From Lepas anatifera (taxonomy: Eukaryota; Arthropoda; Thecostraca; Lepadidae), in the NCBI GenBank assembly GCA_034440635.1, contig JAOTON010000210.1:1364001-1428000 (forward strand): DNA of 64,000 bases, read 5' to 3'. Position 1 is the stretch's first letter; every line of letters begins with the position of its first letter. Shown here piece by piece: positions 54,766 through 64,000 of the stretch. Both the position numbers and the translations under genes were made by a program. The notes below the pieces were generated by a model, which ran no database searches, had not been told where the DNA came from, and worked only from the letters and a program-made list of their open reading frames with translations.

Positions 54766-55432
54766 TAAGCACAAGCTACGTTTCCCAGATATTGGCAATG
54801 ATTTCGCTTCCCTTGTAAACTAGTTTGAATAGATGCACAGCTACCACATGTTACCTTTTTGAACCTGCTTTACTACGCATAGCAGTTATGAACAGTTCTG
54901 ATCTACATATGTACAGCCTCAACAAATTCAGGAAGACATTACAGCATGCACCGTGCATTTTCAAAAAGAAGTCCAGCAGTGAACTTTTTCTTTTTCTTTC
55001 TGGAAGACATGATCAAGGAAACAACGACGAGTGTAGCTGCACTCGATGTCACTGCTTCTGAGACAACGGCGACACGGCAATAAACCTTTTGGAGAACGTG
55101 CTTTTTCGGCTTTGGTCGCAAGTGGCAGTTACCAAATTTCCATGGTTATTCTGCCGTCTAAATATGACCTCATGCGGCATTGGTGGACGCAGGGGGGGCA
55201 TTCCGGCCATGACCCCCTAATAGGTCTGTGGAGCACCCAAATTGCACGTCCCACCCCCCCCCAGAGAACGGTTTACGAGGTGACCTCCCCCATTGGAAAA
55301 ACATGGCAAAATATGTGTTATGCTGTAAAAGTCACAGCTATGATTGCAAAGGCTCGGATATCTCAGAAAAAATATTCGTGGTTACCCTTCCACGGATTGC
55401 ATGGACAATATTTACCCTTTAACTCTCGCCCC

Positions 55433-57456
55433 ACCGGGGTCAAGAATGGCCCCCTTAGGTTTTTTCCGAATAACAGAAAAACTGTGAGGCGCAGCACCGT
55501 GGTTGAGAGGTTTACTTCTCAACCCATCATTTTTTCACAATCCCTGGATTTTTTAACCCCGAATCACACTAGGTCAGGTCACCAGGTAAGGTCAACCAAG
55601 GTCACCTCACTTTAAATTTTGAGCTCCACCGTAGCTGCATTTTGCCGATCAATTTGAAAATTGCTACACTTGATGACCCCTCCAGGCTCTAAAAAAATTC
55701 ATCCAGGATATTACGAATTTGCGACCTGAGTTCAGGTCACGAGGTGACCTCTCCCATAGAAAAACATGGGGAAAAGCTCCCTTATGGTCTAAAAGTCACA
55801 AATAATGATTGAAAATGCTCAGATTGATCAGAAAAGCATTCTTGATCACCCTCTCACGGATTCCAGGGGCAATATTTTCCCTTGACATATGTGAGGTAAT
55901 CACAGATCACCAAGGGTCAAAAACAATACTTTTACTATAAATTTTGACCTAATTAAGCTGGAGCGCTGAATCAAACGTAATCGTATATGTCTCGTCATTG
56001 GCTTTCATTTGATATACGGAAAGGTCACTTTGTGACCTTTCGTGACCTTAGGTCACGTTAGGTCACGAAGAGCCCTCTGGAGGTCAAACCACTGGCGGGG
56101 ATCAACATATTTCACGTGGCGGAGAAAGCCCTGGAATTTTGCTATCAAATGCATACCTTACCAGATCTCAATAACTCTAATGGCATGGAAGTTCTGCCCA
56201 AGTTTCTTAACATGCGCCCCGCTGGGGTCCCTAGCATGACGCGCCCCGCTGGGGGGCGTTTTTCGCCCCCCTACGTATCTTATTTCTTACGAAAGCTGGC
56301 GAAAAATTACGGCCGGCGTTCGAAAGCCCTTGACAAGACGAACATATTTTATGAAAAAAATTATGTCAGGTCAATATTGAGGTCAGCATAGGTCAAAGAA
56401 GGTTCCATAGGCTTACAACAGAGCAGTGTACGTTTCTCTCTCTAGATCTGTACTCAGTGGAGCTACAGCAAATCTTTATGCATCATTCGATTCCTCTAAT
56501 CTCAGCAAATTGAATGATGTATAATATGACCTTGCTAGGTCAAAAAGTGAAAATGACCTGACCTCGAGCTAGGTCAGGGTCACAGAGTGACCTGGTATGG
56601 TCATGCTGCATATCAATCGACTCCCTGTGACAATATAAGCACAATTCAAGCAAAATGGGAGCTTTATCTCAATTCAGTCAGAAGAAATTGGCAAAACAAT
56701 CACTCTATGTTCCTGTGACCTGACATGACCTTTGAGAGGTCAGATGCTGAAAAACTCATGTTTATGGCCAAGATCGTGGTAAGGATATACGGTTTGAGGA
56801 TTTTCAGCTTTATCTATCCAGTATTTACTGAAAACAAGCCCATTCTATTTTTCACCATAGACTTAAAATGGGGTGACCAAAAAATTTATCCCACCTTAGG
56901 TCAACAATATCGAAATTCCGAGATAGCAGATTTGTAGACCCTTATGATCTCATCATATTGTGAAAGTTTCAAACGGATCGGTCTGCTGATGTTACCTAGG
57001 CGCCGCTTCACACTCGTGATTTTAGGTTTTGATGTAGGGTCACTTGACCTTGAATAGCTCCTTGACCTGACATGACCTTACCTAAAGAATTTGGTCAGGT
57101 GTGTAAAATTGATCAGGGATAAGGTACCGTGAGTTTTGTTGTTCTGCGTCTCTTCGTTTTTGCGTTATCTGGGGAAAACCAGGAGGTGGGGGCGAAATTC
57201 TCCCCCTCCCCAGCGGGGCGCGTGTTAAGCATTGCTTATTTTAGTGCAAATAGCCTATTGTGACCCAACTCGACTTCTGAAAGTCAAACCATTGACCTGA
57301 ACGTTTTAACATTTTCGGTGAAGTCATGCTGAAATTACACGAGCCTTCCAATGCACTTCGAAGATTTTCACTAACCCCCATATTTTCGGAATTAGAGGGG
57401 CCATCGATGACCCCCGGTGTGGCGAAGGTGGCACCGGACCCCTGCTTGGGCACGGG
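55433..57456 (-). mobile_element. P-type element A, inserted in C and split by B
   Basis: TTAA at 55429-55432 and 57457-57460. Ends CTCTCGCCCCACCGGGG and GGGCACGGG. Internal hexamers as in P1. Interrupted at its own TTAA by B. Confidence 0.82.
56211..57224 (+). mobile_element. P-type element B, inserted in A
   Basis: 1,014 bp with TTAA at 56207-56210 and 57225-57228. Terminal repeats CATGCGCCCCGCTGGGG and CCCCAGCGGGGCGCGTG. The inner motif GCCCCGCTGGGG occurs twice at the left end and once at the right. Confidence 0.85.
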
Positions 57457-58444
57457 TTAACTTATTGGAGGTCATAAAAGGTCACCAGGGGTAAAAAGCA
57501 GTATATTGACGATAACTTCTGACCCTAATCAGGCTGGGGCGTCGAATTAAACTTCATCGTGTTTGTCCCGTTACTGGCTTTTATTTGATATTAGCAAGAC
57601 CATTTTGTCACTTCCCTCAGGTCGGGAGGTCATTAAGTTCCACATAGCGGAGAAAGCCGTGGAATATTCCTATAAACTTTACTTTGCCTCGATAGATCTA
57701 ATGGCATGAGAGCTATGCTCATTTGGCGTAATCGTTACATTTTTTTAGTGAAAGTGGCCCGGCCCAACATAGATTAACTTCTGGAGGTCGAACCATTAAC
57801 CTGAGTAAAACATATGGAATAAACCCATACTAAATTAACATGGGCTTCCCAAGCCACCTACAGATTTGCTTCAACCCCAATATTTTTGGAGGTAGAGAGG
57901 GGCGATTGATGCCCCCGGTGGGGTAAAGGTGGCACCGGATCCCCATTGGGGCGCGGGTTAAAAAGACCCCCGATGGCAGCAGCCCTACCCCCGGTTAGGC
58001 GGAAGTGGCACCTGATGCCCGAGTTGGAAGGGAAATGCAAATCAGGAAAACAATCTTTACAATTGCATTTTTTGAGCATATCGTTGGGAATTCTACTGCG
58101 ATGGAACTCCCCTGGAACTATAGAAGGGCATGTAATCTCTAACAGCAGCATCCATGGGGGATACCGGTTCTCCGATGGGAAAGGCGGAGCACTCGGAAGA
58201 GTGGCACCTTTTTGTACCTGATTCGTTTGCGAACATCAGCGAGAACAAACATTTGTACTTACAAACGCAAGCGAGTACAAACATGTGTGCATACCAATAT
58301 TTCCGCTTTTGGACATAAGTTTTTGCAGTACTCAGCTCAACGAAACCTTTCAATAAGTTTATCGTCATTTCATGGAATGTTAAAAAATTATTAGTTGGTA
58401 CATTTCTAGTACCAGTTGATGCAATGTAGTTTGCCTATCTCCTC

Positions 58445-58530
58445 GAATTGGGGCGCAGCAGCAGCGTAGCTGGCTGCCACGCAGCCGGCCCGGGTTCAAG
58501 GCCCGGCAACTTCCCTGAACAAGGAGCAAG
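58445..58530 (+). repeat. tRNA-like SINE head
   Basis: GCGTAGCTGGCTGCC resembles a degenerate A-box and GGGTTCAAGGCCC a B-box, spaced about 35 bp apart. No complete tRNA fold, so I call it a SINE promoter remnant. Confidence 0.45.
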
Positions 58531-58802
58531 CTGGCTCCCGAGAAAACCTTCCAACAGGGTAAGAGTTGGAGACGCCATATGACCCTGGCAGTTGGTGTGG
58601 CGATAACAGAGGCGCAGCCAGACCTTTGGTATGGGAGCACACCACTTTTGAGGGACATCCCGGGAGAAAAAGGGCACTTTTTTAACGTAATCTAAAAAAA
58701 GTTACTATATCTTAATTTATATCAACTTTTGGGTACTTTTGGTTGAAGAAAAATGTCAATGGAGCATTGACGGAGAAGGAAAAAAATGATTAAAACCGGA
58801 AA

Positions 58803-61800
58803 GAAGTGTCACCGAAACATCATGAAAGTAGCCAAAACACGACTGTTTCGGATACATTCAAGCCAACTCATGCAAGTACTTAACATCAGAGAAATCAGTA
58901 TAACCTGTGATATATGTCGCTATGTGCAAGGTAAGACATTGGAGTCGAAACATCATTTGTTATGCCCTCTGGTTTTGCCCTGACGAGTGAGCCCTGGTTG
59001 AACGCGGGTTAAGTTCCTCAGTCCCCACAATGGCCGTGGGAGGAGTGGGCTAGTAACATTGGAAGAATACAATTCTGCTGTCAGAATAATTTTGGAGATA
59101 CCTTTTTAACGTATTTATTAAGTTCCATATTTTCGAAGACCGGTCCTAGTTGGAGTAAGGAATAGGCGAACAGGCCGGTGGTTTGGTTGGAAATGGTGTG
59201 ACAGGGCTGAAAATTGTGAAAACTAGTTCTTCATTTAAATCAAATAGTAGAAATCCTGATTTAGGAGACTGTGTTCTGAGCTCAGGGGCACATGCCTTTT
59301 TATCACCCCTTCCCAGAATAAACCAGTGTAATAAGAAATTTATATAACCAGGGGTGCCTGGGCATCACAAGCCGTTTTAGCGATGGCTCACTCCTCGTTA
59401 GCTCCATTTTACAAGAAGAGTTTGATCGTGCTCTTATTCCCCATCTATTCAAGACCAGCTCAGGTGGCTCCCTAGTGTGGACCAGAGCCCTTAGTAGCCT
59501 CCCCCACCCCCATCCCCTCAGAAGTGCATCCACGGAATAGACTAGCTCAGTGACCCCCCCCCGAGGTGATGGGAGTTGGCCTTGTCTTCGTATTCTCTGT
59601 CTATTATAGACCAGCTCAGGGGGCCTCAGATGCAGAACAGAGCCCCCAGAGCAGCTCATGCTTTACCCAGGGACTAGACTAGCTCAGTGACCCCAGAGAT
59701 GGGGTCATCAGACTAGCTCAATGGGCCCCAGATAGGCTCATAGGGCCTTGAACAAGCACAGGGAGTCCCAGAACAATTTAAGGCGCCAGATCACCTGGGG
59801 GGGGGAGGGGCTCAGCCCAACTGAATACCCGCCCCGATGGGCCTCCGAGCCACTTCCGCCCTGGTGGGGGTGTTTGAACACCCCTCCAACTCTGGGAACT
59901 ATGCGGGATAACGAAAAAATACGAAAGCCGGTGGATAGCTCATACAATTCCATAATAACTATGTCTGCCACTTTTTTGCTCATGCCGATATTGAGGTCAT
60001 GACAGGTCAATGAAGGTGCCATTTTGAGTAGAGTTTTTGGTCTCTAGCGTCTGACGGAGTCGAGTTAGAAGTCGAGTTAGAACAATTTTTAGACATCATT
60101 TGCTTCCTCCCGTCACGGCAAATCAAATGATATATAATATGACCATGCTAAGTCAAAGCACAAAAATGGCCTGACCTCAGGTCAGGCCAAGGTCACTTTC
60201 CGACCTAGCATATTCAATATGCATTTCAATCGACTCGCAATGGCAATCCAAGCGTAACGGTATCAAAATAAAAGCTGTATCATAATTCCTGCAAAGTTAT
60301 TGACCTAAGACTAAAAACTGCTTAAGCAGGGCCCCAGATGACCTCTCAGAAGTCACAGGTCAAAAATTGCAGCATGAACCGGGAAAGCCCAGGATAGTAC
60401 GATTTGGTGAATATTAAGGTATTCTCAGCTGCTCTGTACGAAACCAATAGAACCCATTTTCTGTTTTTTCCATGCTTTTCTAATGGAGTTCACAATCCAC
60501 ACCTGACCTTAGGTCATCGATATGAAAAATCCCGGAATACATTTTGCATCACTCGATGGGCCCATTATGTGGTATAAGTTTCAACCCGATAGATTCACCC
60601 ATTTCTTACTTATGCCACCTTAAACATTTTTGGAGGTGAGGTCACTTGACCTGCACTGGTGACCCGACCTATGATGACCCAACTTAAAAAATTTAAAAAA
60701 ACTTGCGGAATGAATTAAGGGTAAGGTGTGCAAAGTAGGGCGGTGCTTTGCCCCGCTGTTTTTCGTACTGCTGGAAAAACCCCAGGGGGTGTTCAAACAC
60801 CCCCCCACCGGAGCGAGGGTTAAAGAACTCTCACAAGCTCAGCGCTCAGACCAGCTCAGGATACCCCCACGGCCCATACCAGGTCAGGGCACCCACAGAA
60901 CACAGATCTGCTCTTGGGCCCCAGATCAGCTCTTGGGCCCCAGATCAGTTTAGGGGCCTCAAGTCAGGCCAAGGGGCAAGATCAAGTCAGGGTGCTAAAT
61001 CAGCTCAAGGATCCCTAACCAGACCGGGGTACATTCAGTTTAGGAGCCCCAGAGCTGCCCAGGGGACACCAGATCGGCCCACAGGGCACCAGATCAGCTT
61101 CGGGGACAAGGAATCAGATCAGTGGTCCCCAACCAACTCGGGACCCAGATCAGCTCGGGGTACCAGATCAAGTCAGGAGGCACTTAATCAGCTCAGGAGC
61201 CCCATACCAGCTCAGGGGCTCTTATCAGCCTATGTGGGCCCGGCTCAGTTCAGGGCGCCAGAGTGCTGAAGAAATTACTTAATCAACTCAGGAGGCCCAG
61301 ATCAGCTAAAAAATGCACCAGATTGGCTTAGGGGACACCAAACTAGCTCAAGGGGCGCCATGCTAGCTCAGAAGGCATAAAATGGGCTTAGGAGGCTCAA
61401 TGATGGCTCAGGAGGCACCAGATCGACTCAGGGGGCATTATTTTAGCTAAGGGGGCAACATATCTGCTCAGGGGGCACCAGGTCGATCAGTCAGGGGGCC
61501 TAGATCAGCTTTTAGTCCCCAGACTAGAGCAGGGGCATATATCAGTTCAGGGAACACAAGGTCAACTCAGGGTGCACCAGATCATCTAAGGAGACATCAA
61601 TAACCAGCCCAGGAGGCACCTGATCAGCTCAAGAGGTACCATATTGGCTCGGAGGACAGTAGATCAACTCCGGGAGGCATGAGATTAGTTCAGGGGGCCA
61701 GATCAGTTTGAAGGGCACTTAAATAGTTAATAGGGCACCAGGCAAGCTCGGAGGCATCAGACTAGCTCAGAGAGCATAATATAGGTTCAAGAGGCACAAT

Positions 61801-61847
61801 AATTTGCTCAGTGGGCACCAGATTGACTCAGGGGGCACCAGCTTAGC
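58803..61847 (+). repeat. Right arm of the 3.05-kb inverted duplication
   Basis: Lies wholly within E3b, whose sequence continues beyond both arm borders. The right arm is therefore the probable source and 48738-51783 the derived copy. Confidence 0.93.
59826..60819 (+). mobile_element. piggyBac-like element P4 (right-arm copy)
   Basis: Mirror of 49766-50759, also 994 bp, with the same TTAA (60820-60823) and mutated partner (59822-59825). It was duplicated together with its host element. Confidence 0.85.
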
Positions 61848-62634
61848 TTAAAGGGCACGTGATCAGCTCAAGGGGCCAAAACTAGCTCAGTGGGCACCAG
61901 ATGAGCTCAAGGGGCACCAGATTATCTCCGCCCGTACGATTAAGAGCGACGATGAGGCAATAGCTGGAAACGGATTACGTACCCATACTCTTCCTGGGTG
62001 CTTGGAAAGGCGACAGAATACCCTAGCTGACCAAAAAAGGCATTAAACTGTCAAACAATAGCTTTTATAGCTAAATGTTATCTAGTTGCATCAAAAGGTT
62101 CAACGGCGTAGGGCACTAAATTTCAAGCGGCACGGCCCAAAAGGGGTACACAGCCTAGCGATAAAAGGGCACCCCGGCACCGATGGGGGCACGTGCCCCC
62201 TGTGCCCACCCCCCCTGGCTGCGCCTCTGGTCGATATGCCCCGGAATTATTATCTCCTCGAATAAAGGTTTTATGTATGGCTCCAAGAACCCTATGCATA
62301 CTTTTTTGTAAATATTGATATCTATCCATACCACAATACAATCAATATTGATGTCGCTAGCGCCGCTCTCCATACAGGAGTGCAAACTGTTTTCAATGGT
62401 AAGAATTGTCTCCACAATAAGTGCCGGAATCCTTGCCCCCTAAACTTTCCGGCTAGATCCGCCCCTGAGCGGCGGTGGATTCAGTTCGTCAGTTACATTC
62501 AGTCAAAATTCAGCTACAGGGTGAAGGAAAATTCATTTCAGCTTGGCCACCCTGTTAACTTCCTATCCCTCAGTGCACTCCGTAGACTTTCGTGCTTTTT
62601 GGTCATCTAGCGGCACAGTTGTATACCAAAGTTT

Positions 62635-62930
62635 ACAAGCGTCGCAAGAACTGTGGCTGATTTCATTTGTGGGTAGTTTAATCTGTGGGCGGTTTGTTCA
62701 TTCGGGTGGATGTTGTGCCTCAGCTGTGGGCGCTTTTAAGTGTGGGCGATTTCAACTGTGGTCATATTTATCTCTCCCTAACAGGGCATTTTGTGGCCTA
62801 TTTGAGCTGTGGGCAAAATAATATGTGGGCAATTTAAGCCGTGGGCGATTTTGGTATGGGCGATTTTGACTGTGGGCGATTTTAGCCGTGGTCGAATTAA
62901 GCTGTGGTCGTTTCGTTTGTGGGCGATTTG
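62635..62930. repeat. Degenerate GTGGGCGATTT repeats
   Basis: Units of 15-18 bp around GTGGGCGATTT with A/C/T-rich joints. The reverse complement of the type found at 33690-34860. Confidence 0.75.
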
Positions 62931-62974
62931 AGGTCTCCCCGCTTCGTTGTCGCACACAAGGGGTGTGACTTTTC

Positions 62975-64000
62975 TGCGGATTAGAATTGCGGAGAAAAAT
63001 GCTTTTCGCAACCAGATCACCTAGAAGCTTGCAGTTTTCACTAAAAGAATGGCCATTGTCTGTTTAGTGAGATTCCAAAATTTCATCCCTCTACGTCTAG
63101 TAACAGCAACGTTATAACGTAAAACGTTAAATAACTCGAGAATTTGCTGCGGAGAGAAGCTGCGGAGAAAAATGCTCTCGGTAACCAGAGCACCTAGCGA
63201 CTCGCGGTTTTCTTTATAATACTCCTTGCCACCAGAATTACAAGATTCCAGAATCTCATGAACCTAGACCCCTTAGGAACAAAGTTATACCTATAACGTA
63301 CAACGTCTTGCGGAGAGAAACGTTCTCGGAAACCAGACCAGATATCGACTTGTGAATTTCACCAGCGTCATCGGCGTCATCACAAACGTAAGATTCCAGA
63401 CTTTTGTGATGCTCAACCCGGTAGCAGCAACGTTATAGGGTCAAACGTAACAAAACCTCTTTTCTGCGGAGAAAAATGCTCTCTGCAACCAGAGCACCTA
63501 GCGACTTGCGGTTTTCACTAAAATATTCCTTGGCATTGAAAATGAAGGATTCCAGGATTTCATGATCGTAGTCCCCTTAGGTGCAACGTTATAACGTAAA
63601 ACGTCTTGCTGAGAGAGACGTTCTCGGAAACCAGACCAGATATCGACTTGTGGTTTTCACCAGCGTCATCGGCGTCATCACAAACGTAAGATTCCAGACT
63701 TTTGTGATGCTCAACCCGGTAGCAGCAACGTTATAGGGTCAAACGTAACAAAACGTCTTTTCTGCGGAGAAAAATGCTCTCTGCAACTAGAGAACCTAGC
63801 GACTTGCGGTTTTCACTAAAATAATTCTTGGCATTGAAAATGAAGGATTCCAGGATTTCATGATCGTAGTCCCCTTAGGTGCAACGTTATAACGTAAAAC
63901 GTCTTGCGGAGTGAAACGTTCTCAGAAACCAGACCAGATATCGACTTGTGGTTTTTACCAGCGTCATTGGCGTCATCACAAACGTAAGATTCCAGACTTT
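62975..64000. repeat. Dimeric satellite, about 150-bp monomer and 299-bp dimer
   Basis: Marker TCTGCGGAGAAAAATGCTCT recurs at 63462 and 63761 (299 bp). Between them a second, diverged half (GCGGAGAGAAACGTTCTCGG type) repeats the same plan: CGGAGA, CCAGA..CC, CGACTTG, GATTCCAG, AACGTTATA. It continues past the window edge. Confidence 0.9.

Larger units (their letters stand above)
55262..57957 (-). mobile_element. Outer P-type element C, split by A
   Basis: Parts 55262-55428 and 57461-57957 align with consecutive parts of the same family. The right end ATTGGGGCGCGGG is followed by TTAA (57958-57961). The left end is truncated next to a fragment of the CAGGGGCGGACG hAT family (55178-55262). Confidence 0.7.
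58607..62229 (+). mobile_element. hAT-like element copy E3b
   Basis: Ends CAGAGGCGCAGCCAG and CTGGCTGCGCCTCTG match perfectly. The flanks GGCGATAA and GTCGATAT agree at six of eight bases, consistent with an old 8-bp duplication. It has a single terminal module. It contains P4 (59826-60819) and the right arm of the inverted duplication. Confidence 0.83.

Noticed and set aside
58445..58530. Functional tRNA gene
   Set aside because: A- and B-box-like motifs exist but no acceptor stem or full cloverleaf can be drawn.
49766..60819. Two independent insertions of P4
   Set aside because: Both copies share the same host position, the same mutated TTCA flank and the same length, so they were duplicated together.
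60748..61269. 173-residue frame (and its mirror at 49316-49858)
   Set aside because: Translation of the degenerate hAT repeats and P4; period matches the DNA repeat, not a protein domain.

Overview
The window looks like a non-coding-rich stretch of an invertebrate animal genome: split genes with GT/GC-AG introns, CR1 and Jockey-like LINEs, a Ty3 LTR element, hAT and piggyBac-like DNA transposons, and satellites. No bacterial operon, ribosome binding site or replicon is visible. I cannot fix the species; a crustacean or another TE-rich invertebrate would fit, but this is inference.

The only host gene I can support is on the minus strand from 26764 down to 674. It is ARIH2 (ariadne-2), an RBR-type E3 ubiquitin ligase. 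Ten coding exons join in phase into a 505-residue reading frame with no internal stop. Its introns carry most of the left 27 kb. Intron 7 holds a 20-bp minisatellite of more than 200 units, split by a LINE. Intron 2 (14 kb) holds a large hAT-like element with a LINE and a complete Ty3 retrotransposon nested in it. Intron 1 has tandem arrays at both ends, built from copies of the adjoining exon-intron junctions. A third such array lies upstream of the start-codon exon.

From 27 to 64 kb I see no host gene. The stretch is layered mobile DNA: two CR1 LINE relics (27.5-32.3 kb), several copies of a piggyBac-like family flanked by TTAA (29.9, 33.9, 37.2, 49.8, 55.4-57.9, 59.8 kb), and hAT-like elements whose interiors are degenerate 19-20 bp repeats (39.1-44.6 and 58.6-62.2 kb). 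There is also a piggyBac transposase relic (47.7-48.4 kb), a 3.05-kb near-identical inverted duplication (48.7-51.8 versus 58.8-61.8 kb), and a dimeric satellite of about 299 bp that runs off the right edge.

The most unusual signals are three. First, intron ends of ARIH2 have been amplified into tandem arrays that repeat real splice sites. Second, the TTAA elements have terminal motifs and palindromes that match within a copy but differ between copies. Third, those same elements are densely packed with AGGTCA/TGACCT half-sites.
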